Of a stretch of 64,000 nt of DNA, positions 22,626 through 35,329 are shown piece after piece. Position 1 is the stretch's first letter, and every line of letters starts with the position of its first letter. The DNA lies in the NCBI GenBank assembly GCA_034769895.1, contig CM068372.1:371895258-371959257 (forward strand). The letters run 5' to 3'. This DNA comes from Magicicada septendecula. Taxonomy: Eukaryota > Arthropoda > Insecta > Hemiptera > Cicadidae. The position numbers and the translations under genes are program-made. Below the pieces are notes generated by a model. That model did no database searches, was not told the origin of the DNA, and was given only the letters and a program-made list of their open reading frames with translations.

Positions 22626-22629
22626 ATGG

Positions 22630-23030
22630 TGCTAATAGTCCGACCTGATCCCATCGATTCTTTGGTTTAAAGATTGTACAAACAGTTTGCACTGTAGAAG
22701 TAAGACTGCTTCTTATAGAAGTAAAGAATTATCTATCGTTTACCTATAATTATAAATAATTAATACTGCTTTCATATACAGGCTTTTGGGATAATTTGGA
22801 TCAGGGTACAGTATTTTATTTGCAGGGCACACGAGTATGGTAATGTTTCTGGAGTAACGCGTAAACCTCTCCGGCTGAAACACTAACCGTACCTTAGCCG
22901 GTATATAAGGGATGTCTGTCCAACAGAACGGTCGTGCAAAATGAGCAAAATGATACCGTCTGAGTGTGTTTTATAGTTTGGCACACACTCAAACTAATCA
23001 CCCCAAACCCTAATCGGCTGTCAACACTAC
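22630..23030. other. intergenic with TATA-like site
   Basis: GGTATATAAGGG at about 22,900 is a good TATA box with an ATG 40 bases downstream, but the frame after it is short and unrecognised. The promoter call is not supported further. Confidence 0.25.
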
Positions 23031-23039
23031 AATCACACA

Positions 23040-23215
23040 TAAACTACTTCTACTTGGTGCCTCCATGTTCTCAGCGACCGGACTGCACTAACGTGTGTCT
23101 CCAAACCTGCTAAAGGGGGCCAGTCCCCAAAACAGCCCGAGACTTGCCCACTCACGGACAAGCCTCAAACAACTCAAAAAGAAAGTGGATTCGAACTCAC
23201 GGCTGCGCCACACAT
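23040..23215 (-). mobile_element. SINE-like sequence with B box
   Basis: The minus strand has GTTCGAATCC (23,187-23,196) within AGCCGTGAGTTCGAATCCAC, a strong polymerase III B box. The A box is not clear. A similar GATCCGTGAGTTCGATTC string occurs on the minus strand at about 56,652. Confidence 0.4.
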
Positions 23216-23219
23216 AGAT

Positions 23220-24930
23220 TCAATTTTCCCTAAATAATTCACAACGTTTAAACTAGTCACAGAAGAAAAGTAGCCGTGAATAGACAAAATATTTGTTTTT
23301 TGTTTTTCACCAGCGAAAAGTTCACAGTTTAAAGATACAAAAATAACGCTTTGCTAGTTTTCTCATTTTCAAATGTATTTCGTATTACACTAATTACGTG
23401 TTATATATTTATTACAACTTACTATATTAATATAGATTTCCAATTAATTTTATGTTCACTACGAGTTTTTTTATAAATACCGTCTCGTATTATGCAGCAT
23501 CTACATTAACACTAAATCCACAAAGGCTAAAACTGGGTAACTTTATGATTAAATAACGTAACGTTCCAAGGACATGATATACTCTCTTTCCGCCCCCTCT
23601 GTATTAGCCTCAGTTGTGAAACAGTGGGACGCTAGCTTCTGTAGAAAATCCACATCAAAGGCATTCCCTTCGCGTTAATTATGCTCATTTGGTCCCTTAA
23701 CCGAGGTGTTTTGCTGCATTTCCTGCAAATATAAACAGACTACTGTGTGCATTGTACTTTGATCGTTTGATCTTTGTAACGATGCTTTACACCATCTAGA
23801 TGACGCTGTTAGTCAAAGGTATAATTATTAAATCTTCAATCCATACTGAAATATTGTGTATTTCTCTGTTTCAGAAATAAAATTGCGTACAATGTTATCG
23901 CTCCACCTTTTTAATTGACCTTAGTTTCACACACATTGCTGAATAAGAAATGTGCTCTGCAGGTTGCCAAAATTATCACCAAAGTTAGAAAACCCCCACG
24001 GACATCAAGCAAATAAACAAATAGCAAAATTGAATCAATAAATATTGTATTTTCAATAGTTAAAACGCCTGTTATCTTGCAACGTAAACTCTGTCCAGTC
24101 CCCACACGATTTAAAATCCATAGCCCCGATCCCTTTACACTTGCCAGCCGTTTTGGTCGGTTGTGTTTTCAGTTTAATTATATACCGCCTTGCATTGTAT
24201 ACAGACATACGTGTGTTTAATATTTTTACGTTCTAAACTGAAGTAGAATTAAATTTTCCAGAGACAGTAAAATAATCTCCAGCTTTACAAATAATTGATG
24301 ATGATAATAATCTGATGATGAGCTGTGAAACTTGAAAGCGCTAATCGGAATAATTTTCCTATAGTAGTGTGCAAAATGTTAATTCTGTTTGTAAATAATT
24401 TTTTGACATCTGACACGATTATTTCAATAATCGTCTTATACAAGCAAAATAATAGCTTTCACATTATACATTAATTAATGTTTACTAAATGTACAACTAA
24501 CGATTATATCGCTATATAATAAGTCGCTAACTGACTGACCCATTCGCTCCGTCAACACTTACACAGATCGCAGTCGAGGTATTTGTTCAACAAACTTAGA
24601 CAGAGCAAGCAAACTGAGCGTCCGTGGGCAGAAGAAATCAGTGGGAGAACGAACAACGACTCACAGTATAGGTCTACTATATGAAGATTAGTTACAATAA
24701 CTTACAGACAAAATTCTGTTGTTTACCTTATTTTGCGACACGAATAAATAAATACGAATAAATCTTAGAAGAGGCCGAATAGTAGACGAGAGTTTATATT
24801 TACTGTTACATGCTCTTTAGTAATACAAGTAATTTAAATTGTAAAATAAAGTCATTTACTCAACTCTTACACAGTACTAATTATATGATGTACGTATAAA
24901 CTGGATCTTGCAAAAAAGGATGAAAGCCTC
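23220..24930. other. intergenic, nothing firm
   Basis: AT-rich. CTGATGATGAGC...GTGAAAC at 24,312 resembles a collapsed member of the hammerhead family but lacks stem II. Confidence 0.4.
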
Positions 24931-24939
24931 CTTAGCACA

Positions 24940-25330
24940 CGTAGAAACGGAAGGTTCTCTGCAAGATCCTCGCAGTTGTATGAGAGAATAACAAGTGGAA
25001 GACAAGAACCAATGGCGAGTTAGAAATACGTTACAGTGGCCCGGGAATCACACCGACATAGAGCGCGCAGTCTAAGATGGTTCGAGCACGTGGAGAGGGT
25101 GGCGGATCCTCGATTACCAAAAACTATAGATTATCACGAGGCCAGAGTGGAGCCGTTCTGTTGAACGGCCGCTGCTTCGATGGCTGCACGACGTCGAGAC
25201 GGACCTGCGTATGTTGAGGAAATCCTAAACTGGAGGCGTTGAGACACAAATAGCACCTGTACGAAATGTTTAAAACATGTATCAAACAAGAGCACCCATG
25301 GTAACTGGAGGACAAAAAAATTAAATACTA
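24940..25330 (+). pseudogene. non-LTR RT C-terminal fragment (J)
   Basis: Frames give ENNKWKTRTNGELEIRYS, then ARSLRWFEHVERVADPRLPK followed by a broken GRP-type tail. This is the WxGHVxRM block of LINE ORF2 C-termini, with stops. Fragment K follows in the same direction but is a different copy. Confidence 0.75.
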
Positions 25331-25404
25331 GTTACTGAGGAAAACATTATAGCCGAAGAAATAAAAGAATAAAATTCTATAAGGAATATTTAAGTTTAAA
25401 AACA

Positions 25405-25930
25405 TAAGAACAGCAACCAAGATTCGTCTCTATAAAACGTCTCTATAAAACAGTTCTTAAGCCAGTGGTCATGTATGCGTCCAAAACTTGTACAATGACG
25501 ATGACAGAGGAAGAGTGGTTGCGCAGGTGGGAAAGAAAAATCCTCATGAGGATATTCGGTGCAGTAAGTTTTCAAAGAGTATGGATAATAAGGGCGAATG
25601 CGGAATTCCAGCAAATCTATGGAGAACAAGATATCGTCACTGATACAAAGAAAATTAGAATCCGGTGGGCAGGGCATGTCCAGAGAATTTTATAGACATC
25701 AACATTGAAGAAAAATGTTTTACGGGGAGACCTGGTGGAAGAAAAAGGAGGGGTCGGCCCAGAAAACGACGGGGGGATGATCTTGAGGACGACCTGCGCA
25801 GGCTCGGTGTAAGATTATGGAGACTGAGAGCAGAGGATCGAGACGACTGGAGGCGGATTGTCCAGGATGCCAAGGCTCTCCAAGAGCTGTATCGCCAATT
25901 AAGAAGAAGAAGATCTGCATCATTACTTTT
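25405..25930 (+). pseudogene. non-LTR RT C-terminal fragment (K)
   Basis: The frame 25,465-25,695 reads VMYASKTCTMTMTEEEWLRR, WERKILMRIFGAV and RIRWAGHVQRIL; after a frameshift the frame 25,665-26,018 gives GRPGGRKRRGRPRKRRGDDL and EDDLRRLGVRLWRLRAEDRD. Together these are the conserved C-terminal tail of a LINE RT. The catalytic domain is missing. Confidence 0.85.
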
Positions 25931-25934
25931 TGTA

Positions 25935-26080
25935 CGAATACATAGGAACCTATGTTCAAAATTAAAACTTCTACGTTATTTTCTACAAAATTGTACTCAG
26001 ATTTTTTTACGCGATTGAGAGAGATTTCTATTTGTAGTTTTTTTTATTTCTTGCAGACAGAGCATATTTTAAGCAATAAA
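25935..26080. other. spacer
   Basis: AT-rich, no feature. Confidence 0.3.
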
Positions 26081-26116
26081 CTAGACGGCACTAGTGGAGG
26101 ACTTAGTGCCGTCTAG
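26081..26116. repeat. 13 bp inverted repeat
   Basis: CTAGACGGCACTA (26,081-26,093) and TAGTGCCGTCTAG (26,104-26,116) are exact inverted copies with a 10-base loop. Partial echoes (TAGTGCCG, TTAGTGCCGCTTAGTGC) occur at about 26,128 and 26,617. Confidence 0.85.
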
Positions 26117-26119
26117 TGG

Positions 26120-27555
26120 CAGGTATTAGTGCCGGTGCCGAAAAATGAGAAAAATGAGGAGAAGAAAGGAAATTAAGGAAATACAGTATATTGTTATTAG
26201 CATACATTTTCCTTTTTCTTTCTCAACTAACTTATTTAGTTGTAAAGCAATTTTATATAACATTTTTATGCACTTTTCATTTTAAAAAAATTACTTAAAA
26301 TTAAACAAACTTTATATATTTTTAAACAGACCAGTGATAAAGGCTTTGAATTTGTAACAGGCCTCCATGTAGTAGTAATGTGCTCAGCACACTGTAATCT
26401 GTGATGTACTTACTGAATATTATATAATTAATTATAATGAATCCATTTGAGTGTTTATGATGTTTTTATTTTAATTTTCCTAATGTCTAAGGCATTTGTG
26501 TCTATTTTTACAGTTAATTTCACTAGTAAAGAATGAACATGACCATGGGCAAGTTAAATTCAAATTACATAATTTTCAATATTATATAAAAATCACACAC
26601 ACACACACATTGTTTGGTTTAGTGCCGCTTAGTGCAAATTCCTTAAAATATGCTGTGCTTGCAGACGTAGTTCTTTGACAACGTTACTGATTTTTGTTCT
26701 ACTTTTTTATGACGCGAGACTTTAAGTTGAGCTTATTGAGCTCGAGCGCATGTAGTTCACAATGAAAATATGCCAGTTCACAATTCAAGAACTTCACAAC
26801 TCCAAAGTCGCAGGTTTGTCTGAGACCGTGCTAACTTGTCTATAACACAGAAGAAATGAAGTTCCACCTAGTATTAATCCGTTTAGCTTAACCCTACCAA
26901 TATACTTGACAAAATGTATGTGATATTTATACTGTGATGATTGATGAAATCTTTATCACTCGTCGAAGCAGCAACTACAAATTTTAAAGTATTTAAGATT
27001 AAAAATCTTATTTAAAAATAGTAAACAAACGTTACACATCTTACGGAATGCTAAAATATTATTCTGACCTACGAAATATCAACACTAATATAATTTAGTC
27101 AGTGTTCTGGGAGATTATCTTTTGCCTTTTACATCAAAAAGGCACACTAACATTACACAGCTGTAAAAAATTTTCTTAACTAAATGTCCTGCGTCCGTTG
27201 GCGTTTATATATTGTTTTATAAAGAACATAACGGAAAATTATTTTATTTATTTTTGCTTGTACATTTTCGCGGACATTTTAATTATACGTTTCAGTTTAG
27301 ATAAAAGTAAATATTTGTTGACGTAATAAACAGCATATTAATGATAATAACATACCTTTTACCATTGTTATCAGTTGACCTGATCAAAACTTCAACTGTT
27401 CGAGGATACAAACGTGAAAATTCCGAAGATAATTTCGTACACGTGGCTGCTCGAGTATCTTTAGCATTGACGAGGGAGATTGACGGCCCGGAGGTGATAT
27501 GCATCGATATCGGCATCACTGCGATTGCAACCTTCTTGCGTTTCTCAGGAAATTA
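26120..27555. other. AT-rich intergenic sequence
   Basis: No supported gene. A short (CA)n lies at about 26,594. Confidence 0.4.
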
Positions 27556-27559
27556 GGTT

Positions 27560-28125
27560 ACGTTTAGAAACAAAGTGTCTAATAAAGAAGCCGTTGGAGC
27601 GCTGTAGTAGTGTTCGTTTCTTGGTCAGAGTTCAACGACAAGTCGATCTGAGTCCATCAAAGACCCAGTTTGCGGATGGGTTTGGACCGAACCTGTCTTC
27701 GAAACACGCGCTCAAGAATTCGGCCTTCTCTCCGGGCGGTCCAGAGGTTATCCAAATAACCCGGCGACAGCGGGGTCGCGAGGTCAACACCGCTTCTCCG
27801 TCATCGCAGACAATATTCTGTACTACGGATGTCGATCTCGGTTCCTCTGATAGGACCACAGCGAACGTAGGAGAAGGCCCACAGAGTAACCTGCCGTCAT
27901 GATATGTAAAAATATAAAATTCCGCTTTTTTTTAATTAATTTTCTCAGTAACGGTTTTCCTCATGGTAGAATTGCGGAAATTTGTGACCACGTCTCCTTT
28001 CCTCCAGCTGTCACCGAACCCGGACCACCTGCAATCACGAGACGGGAGCAAAGACTCCACTGACATAAGGCAACGCAACCGCGTCTTCTTCTCCACGATA
28101 TTGTCCCAATATTGACAATATCAAC
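27560..28125. other. CpG-rich island-like patch
   Basis: A block clearly richer in GC and CpG than its surroundings. A plus-strand frame (27,525-27,902) is open but shows no domain, and its antisense is equally open, which suggests composition and not coding. A perfect 9 bp hairpin, GATATTGTC/GACAATATC, lies at 28,097-28,122. Confidence 0.4.
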
Positions 28126-28129
28126 TTTT

Positions 28130-28740
28130 TTTACTGCGAGATTTTTACATTTTTTTAATCACTGAAAGGCACAAAAAGCTGCTTGTTAGATCGACCTGCA
28201 TACGTCGCTTGTACAGTTATGATGCACTGCGATGTCGATCATTTCAATTAAGTAAACAAAGCAGTTATAGGCCTACATAGGGGCGCAGCTGTGTGTATAG
28301 CGTGAGTTTCGCGATAGTGATTATCAAGAGGGACGTGGTGGGGGCTGCATAAGTAATTGCTGTTTCGCGTGTACATACTTGGTCTGTAACCCCAAGAGGG
28401 GAACCAGTTTGACCTACGTCCATTGCATTTAGTAGTTTTATATAGCACGCTGCCGAAATGTGCGGATAATCCAGCAGTCAACGATAGAATCGTGTTACGA
28501 CTGAGGATTATTTGTCAAGGTAAAAAACTGGGTTTCGACGAAATACGTAAGTAAAGGTTTTGTTTTGTTATCGATTTTAAACAACGATATCGATTTTGTT
28601 ACGGTGACGTCAAGCTACCGCATACAGGGCACGTGTTTAAGCGTGAAAAATTATTATTATTATTATTAAACTCCCATCGAAACAGCGGGTATAATATCGT
28701 AATATTTGTTAAAAGAGTTTATAAAATTTTACAAAAATTT
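28130..28740. other. intergenic
   Basis: Contains repeated ATCGATTTT motifs at 28,575-28,600 and an ATT run at 28,651. Nothing else recognised. Confidence 0.35.
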
Positions 28741-28761
28741 TGTGGTGAGTTTGTTATACAG

Positions 28762-29950
28762 TATGGTCAGTAGGATTTGTGTTCTTCATAGCACTAAAGT
28801 TTTCCACAATTTTTTTAGGGGGAAACACTGAAACGACTATTTCGATTATTTATTGATTTATCTAAATACAAAATATAACTTATTAAAAAACTTAGATATA
28901 ATATAATTTGGTTCAGTGTAGTAACTTGCTTCGAAAGGACGTCATCGGGTTGAAGTGTATTTTGTAGTAAATGACTTGTGATAAATTATTTTATTTCTAT
29001 AACAGAAATACTTGATATTAAATACAACAAAAATTTACTGGTAACTAAAGCTATCTGGTTATTTGAAACCGTCTATAGGCACCAGTATATACACTTAAAA
29101 TTAAGCAAATAATTATTATATAATTTAATGTAATTGAATTCTAAGGAATATGTATCCTAGCAGGATTTGTGTCCTTTACAACATCCAAAGTTGTATTTTT
29201 AGTAGTAAAAAAAAACAAATATTTACTTTAATTACTAGTAATGCTATTTTATTTTGTAATAAAGATTTGTTAATGGAATATTATCAAATATTAAATGAAA
29301 GAAAGTTACTATTATTGGTATAAATCGGAAAGTTGGTTGCTATAATTGATATAGTTATTCTAAGCGATAAATCACCTACACAATAACAATTAAAAATTTA
29401 TGAAATTAATCAAGTAATTGTACAATAATTTACTAACGTTTTAACAGAAGTTGAAGTAATGGAAGTAACAACAATGCGTTACAATAGTTCTGTACTGTAC
29501 TAACGTCTCGTGATCATGTTCAGAAAGTAACCAATGCAATGTGTACTTGAGAAGTCACATTTTGATTAACACTTAAATACGTTTAATAAATAAATAATAA
29601 TGCCACTTATTGTAATTAAAGATGAGCTTGAGTTGCGTAAAACAAAATTGTATTAATCCAGCAATCAATAAAATTAAAGTAAAAAATAAGTACTACAAAT
29701 AAGCCTATTTACTTGTTATATACCTATAAACAGGTTAAGAACCATAACCAAACACTTTCTTCTTTTAATTATCATATTCTTATCATAGCAGGAATTTTTT
29801 TAAACTAATAATTTACCGAATTATAAAATACAACTTATTAAAAAACTTGAACTAATTTGGTTCGGTCTACTGATTTGCTTCGAAAGACCGTCATCGAGAT
29901 AAATCATATGCTGTAGTAAATGATATGTGATTGTAAACATGATCTGCTGG
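28762..29950. repeat. degenerate direct repeats
   Basis: ACTTATTAAAAAACTT followed by TTTGGTTCxGT, TTGCTTCGAAAG and GTAGTAAATGA occurs at 28,879-28,985 and again at 29,831-29,935. A second block, AGxAGGATTTGTGTxCTT, occurs at about 28,770 and 29,160. The layout suggests duplicated units of several hundred bp, now diverged. Confidence 0.6.
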
Positions 29951-31130
29951 GCTTCCTGAAACCATGCTGGGCCTCCGAAAGAATAGTCTCCGTTATTGTA
30001 TTCAGTTGTTTTGCTAGGATGAAATACTAATTCTAAATTTAATTTTAACGGCAATAAAAATGTCCTCGAAAATCATACACATCAAGCACCAAAAACAAAT
30101 ATTATTTCATCAATACAGTACTGAAATAATTTAAAGAACAAAACGCTAAGTGTGCTGTTCGTTTGTTGTACAGCTTCGTGAAGGTCGCCTCTTGTAGGTC
30201 TACTTGCAGTTGCTCGAAATGTCACTTTGATATTTATAAAAACAAAATCAATAGTTACATTTTTTCAAACAATTATATATTCATGAATGCCGGTCGAAAC
30301 GTGTAAGAAAGTTTACTATTCTATTAATAAATATTACTGCATTCGCTTGTAGTTCCGTAACGTGTGCGGATATTTTACATCTATGAGTGCAACTTTAAAA
30401 TGAAATTGGTTTCTACTAATCGCCCGTTCGTCTCATTAGACAGCTAAATGTGGTTGGGAAAGTTTTTCATAATACCGCTGTGTATTCCGTCCTTCATCAG
30501 CCCTTAAAGATCCAGTGTTGACACAAGTCTCCCTTCAGTTTCTCACTTTTCTCCACCTTCAGTCCACCTCGACTTGCATGCCTTTCCAGGTCGTCTACTC
30601 ACCCTTTATTGTTTTTCTTTGTATCCTAAATGCGTCCAGGTTTATAGTTTCATTACACTTTAGAACTTATGATCAACCTTATAGCAGGTGAATTCCCTCT
30701 TCAGTTTTGCTGTACGACTTGATCGTCTTTCAATTTTGTTATGTTGTTATCCACTTCTACACCCGATAATTCAAATTATCACATTCCTCGCAATTATAAT
30801 TTCCGCTCTTGACAGATGCTTTTATTCAAAAATAGCCCTTACGACTTTTTTATATTTATTTATGGGCGAAGATCGTGAAGATGATTTCACTCTCTTTTAT
30901 TCGTGGTATAAAAAGTGTGTTAATTGTAAGCTTAAAGTAAAAGATAAAAGCATTTCCATTTAAATAAAAGGACTTATTCTGCAAAAATATAGAATCATCG
31001 ACAAGCTACACGCGGAAACCTTGTGACCAGCTCACGCCCACACATCACCGCCAGAAGGACTAACTGTACAAATATTTTAGGTTTAAATTCACCTATAGAA
31101 TACTTCATATTTTTCAAGACGTGTTTTTTA
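29951..31130. other. intergenic
   Basis: GCCGGTCGAAACGTGT at about 30,290 resembles the GAAACGT family, but a G stands where the cleavage base should not be G. No gene supported. Confidence 0.35.
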
Positions 31131-31136
31131 AGAGTA

Positions 31137-33972
31137 GAGGAGAGTGGGGGAATGGTGCGCACCTAAGTATAGACTGTTCTCAAGATAACACTTTAAGATA
31201 AAAATTAATAATAACTACGTAAAACACTTCTTTATTTAATGTAGTTTGCCAGGAAAAAAAGTTACCAGGAAATGACAAACCAACAACGAGATATGTTGCA
31301 TAAGATAAAAACATGCACTTGCGCACATTTACCCACCCCGTGGGGTAATCATGCGCATATGGTTGGGTAATGGTGCGCAACAGGGGTTAGGTTACATTAA
31401 TGAATTTTAACAAGTCTTATCATTCAATCATTTATTTTACAATACAGTTGATATGCTTATAAAAGTACAAAATCTTTGCAGTATTAAATTGTTGGGTTTT
31501 AGGCACAATACGTTAAATGAATTTAATATAGGCCTACATTTGTCAAATCTTAAATTTAATATTTACAATATTCACAGATATAATCGACAGCTGAATCTGC
31601 ACCAGAACACTCAGCGTGGCTCCACGATGAACAGTAGACACATCTGAACCATAATTCACGGTCTTTCCCGATGTCTCCACAAATATTGCAAATTTCGTCA
31701 GTGGTCTTTTCTATAGCAGTAGTTCCCAAGTTCAATTCAATATCATCAAATTCATCATCTTGACAAAGGTTTTTATAATCAATAGACCTATTATCACATT
31801 CGTCAGATGACTCTTCTTCTATTTTTATTTTCCTCTTCAATTTGGTAGATCTAGGCTTTTTTTCTTTCTTGGCCATCTTCATTTTCTTTTTTTTGAATTT
31901 TATCCTCAAAACCTAAACGCTGTGCTGCGAGTTTTCTTTCTTTTCGATTCTTCTTTTCTTCATTGATGATTCGTCTCTCTTTGGCATTTTCAAGTTTTAC
32001 CTTGATTGGAGTGCTTGTCAATATTTCTGAGTGTTGTTTTTCACGAGGCTTAGGCCTAGCTTTTCCCTCCGAAGATCTTGGATTGTTTTTAGTGATAGAT
32101 TGAGCAAAAACAAAAAAAGAATTATCTTTTGATGTAGATGGGATAGGGTTATCATACAGGTTTGTGTTGACTGTGCCAATTTCTTCGAAAGCTGCAGGTG
32201 GTTCAGTGCTTTCATCTATGTTGTTTTGAGATGTGTCAGGAGGACGTTTGGCAGAATCAGGAGTCTCAGGAATCTACTAAAATTTGCTGATCCACAATTT
32301 CCCTTGCAGCCTCGAAATCTTTATCAGAGAATTTTTCTGGATGAAATGGATGAATCCCAGATACTCTGAACCCCGAAACAGCATTGCTTATGCTAGCAGC
32401 TTTAACAAATGATTTGTTAAGAAGCTCCGCCACATCGTATTCTTGGATTTTTGTGTGGCCAGAAGATGTCAGGTGGAAATCACACTCTCTATAAAAAGCG
32501 TTCTTCAATGGACCAAAAAATGTAAGGTCCAGTGGTTGGAGTCTATGGGAAGTATGTGGTGGAAGGGAAACCATATGAATGAAGTTGTTTCGACAAAATT
32601 CAAACACTTCAACCGATATGTGACTAGAGTGATTGTCCAAAACAAGTAAAACCGGGTCGTTCTCGGTAGGGTGAACGTGGTTCTTAAAGTGCGAGAGCCA
32701 CTGAAGGAATATATCAGAGTTGCTCCATCCGTTTTTTGAGCAGAGATAAACAGCGCCGATAGGGCCATTTCTTCCAAAAAGAGGTGACATTCTGGTGCGA
32801 GGGTAGACAGGTAGACAAGAATAGGCGGAGGGAAGTGTCCAGAAGCGCTCATGGTAAAAATGGCTGTAATATTTCTTCCTCGCTCTGCCGAGGTAACAGC
32901 TCCCACTCTTTTTACCCCTTTTGGTCCGTATATCTTAGGGCACTTTTTCTGTACAGTGGTAATGCCAGTCTCGTCCTGATTATAAATTCTGTGGGCAGGG
33001 AATTTGTGCTTCTGCATCACTGCTTCAAGGTTTGAATAAAACAACTGCACTTCTTCTTTACAAAAACCAGCAATTCTATTGAGACTAGTTCCCTGTGGTT
33101 GACGAAGCCTCACACTGGGATGTCTTTTCAAAAAACAGTATAACCAGTCTTTACCGGCTAACCCTAGATTCTTGTTAAAATTGTTAGAAATATTTTTCTT
33201 CTCAGCATATCTAAAAGCCAACCTGCGCAGTTCTTTTGGAGTTAAGCTGTAAAACAAAGTACAAAGTTTTAATATATATTCTTTCAGCTCTAGCTCGATC
33301 TCTGGCGAAAACACGGACTTTCTTCCTAGTCGTGGGCACTGAGGACGATCTAATATCAAATTTTTTCTTAAAGTTGATTCTGGAATACCAAACGATCTTC
33401 CCACCTCCCTTATCTTTCGTCCATCTTTTCTCATTGCGTCAAAAGCCTTGAATAAGTTATCCTGGTTATAGGAGTTAATTTTTGTTTTTCTGACATAGTT
33501 TCTAGGCATCTGGGAACAAAGAAACGAAAGGGGGAATTAATGTTAACTGTCGCCATAAGATTGCTTGGGGGGGAATTGTGCGCACTGCTGCGCACCATAA
33601 CCCGATCGCGCATTGTAAATTATTTTTGCTTAAAACTTACAGAAATACTGCCTTAAACACAAAACTAACTGCACCAAACACCAAAGCAGAAACTGCCATT
33701 TATAAATATACTTAGTTTAATCCATACAGAGAAATATTTGAGGCTTACCTTCCTAAAATCTGGAGAGTGAAAATAACAACATGCACTACTCTATAATGTT
33801 TCACACTCACATACCTACAAAAGTGATTTGGCGGGAGTGGTTGGCGTGGCACAGTAGTTAGCGAATCTGCCGCTTGGTTGTGGCACCATTCAGAGATGTC
33901 CCACATGCTTGGAAATATCAAAAATATTGATGCGCACGATTACCCGCTGCGCACCATTCCCCCACTCTCCTC
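31137..33972 (-). mobile_element. pogo/Tigger-type DNA transposon, structurally complete
   Basis: The ends GAGGAGAGTGGGGGAATGGT and its inverted copy bound the element, with a TA dinucleotide at each border (31,135-31,136 and 33,973-33,974), the target duplication of Tc1/mariner-pogo elements. TGCGCACCAT or its complement recurs near both ends (31,152, 31,370; 33,589, 33,948) with shorter TGCGCA variants at 31,320, 31,351, 33,579 and 33,931; these are likely transposase-binding repeats. The 2.8 kb body holds one transposase gene, broken by frameshifts. Confidence 0.9.
31556..33509 (-). pseudogene. pogo-type (CENP-B/DDE) transposase with C-terminal PHD-like finger, frameshifted
   Basis: The ATG at 33,509 opens a frame with a Psq-type helix-turn-helix (KIREVGRSFGIPESTLRKNL), then a CENP-B-type domain (GKDWLYCFLKRHPSVRLRQP), then the DDE domain: YNQDETG carries the first Asp; after a frameshift near 32,800 the next frame (32,790-32,266) has LLVLDNHSSH with the second Asp and HRLQPLDLTFFGPLK with the third. 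A second shift near 32,275 leads into a Ser/Pro/Lys-rich linker, and a third in an A-rich run near 31,890 into the last frame, which ends in a C4HC3 finger (CNICGD, CVYC, HAEC, CEYC). All catalytic residues remain, but three frameshifts make it inactive. Confidence 0.88.
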
Positions 33973-34092
33973 TACTTTATTAAATTCTGCCTACGTTAGT
34001 CTAATTCGTTGTTCTTTTCTATAGTTTCGAATTTCTTCGTTCAACTTTATATAATTCCTCCTAAGTATCCTCCTGTGACTTGTCCAAGTGTT

Positions 34093-34097
34093 GTTCG

Positions 34098-34131
<34 letters not shown>

Positions 34132-34310
34132 CAAGGTTTAAACCAAGAATGGTTTGTTCCGGTCTCGAATAGGCAAATAGTACTGCTGGTCACTCCAGCG
34201 CTTCCTCGGACGTCCCACACCTCTCCGTCCCCTCGCTTATATTCCATAGTTGTTTGGGGATTCGGCAGTCATCCATTCGTGCTACCATGCTACCATTCGT
34301 GCTGTTGTTC
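34093..34310 (-). pseudogene. LINE 3' tail with (CAT)n (L)
   Basis: The CAT run at 34,098-34,130 and the following sequence match fragment H (18,955): ATGGTTTGT-C-GGTC, GCTGGTCACT, and TCGGAC-GTCCC. On the minus strand frames give RPEQTILGLNLEDDDD and a CRIPKQLW block. It is the tail end of a LINE ORF plus its GATGAT 3' tail. Confidence 0.55.
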
Positions 34311-34314
34311 GTGC

Positions 34315-35325
34315 TACCATTATTGTTAGTTCATCATCCTCCTTGGAATTATTTTACTTTATTTTGGGCAGTATCTGTTCCAATACTGTTCTGTTTTTAT
34401 TACCAATCTTGAAACATTTAAAATTTGTCTAATCCTCACCAATAGTTTTGGTATGTTTCCAAAACTCAGTGTTCCAAAAACGTTTCTTCTACTACAAGTT
34501 GTCGGTTGTTATTCAGTTTGCAAGAAGCCTATATCTTGTTCCCAATGGTCTTGACATATTCTTAAGAAAAAGAAACGGTAATAAAAATGTATGTCCTGTG
34601 ATAGCTATAAGTGATTTTCAGAAATTTATTTAAATTGACAAAACCAAAAGTTACTGTTGACGGTAACGGACCGTATGTTACTTTCCACAGCAGCCGTGAA
34701 CAACTATGTTAGTATTGGACGTAAGGACAGAACATTCTGTCTAATCGATTCTATATCCTCAACCGACACTAACAGACAAAAACGACCACAGGACCGTCGC
34801 CTATCCATTGTGACGTATCCAATAGACAGAAAATATTAAAAATTTGTTCTTACAGATTAACGCATCATTATATAGCCGTGAGTATTTACACTATAAGACC
34901 TTAAAATAAGGTTGACTTATTGGTTGCCTACACAGTAGCTCAGATTAAATTAAAAATTTTGGAAACGTCTCTTTCCAAACTGATTGTTGAAAAGAGAAAA
35001 TAAAATATCTAAAAACGTTTGAGTGACCAACTGATGTCTTTAATTGTTACACGCAGCAACACAACAGTAGTAGTGTTATCACAGTTCAAAGCACTTTTAT
35101 CGAGTGACCCAGATACCATTTTTTAACCGTCAACACAAATCGTAAACAGTTGCGTCAACCATAAACACGAATGTTCGACGGCTGGACTCATCGCGTGTTC
35201 CATAGAAAAACCGCCCTGTTTTAAAACTGACCTATGGAATTACAATGGAAATTCGGGCACATTGAAATACCCGTACAAGAAGTTGTAAATAGGCCTACAT
35301 TTATATAATTACCCGAGGCAAAAGT
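34315..35325. other. intergenic
   Basis: No gene or element recognised. Confidence 0.35.
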
Positions 35326-35329
35326 TCCT

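Noticed and set aside
24312..24345. CTGATGATGAGC...GTGAAAC
   Set aside because: Only a few bases separate the two boxes, so no stem II can form; kept only as a possible relic.
27525..27902. 125-codon frame as a gene
   Set aside because: Both strands are open in a CpG-rich patch, no domain is recognised, and no splice or promoter evidence exists.
32443..33451. Plus-strand frames at 32.4-33.5 kb
   Set aside because: Antisense shadows of the pogo transposase.
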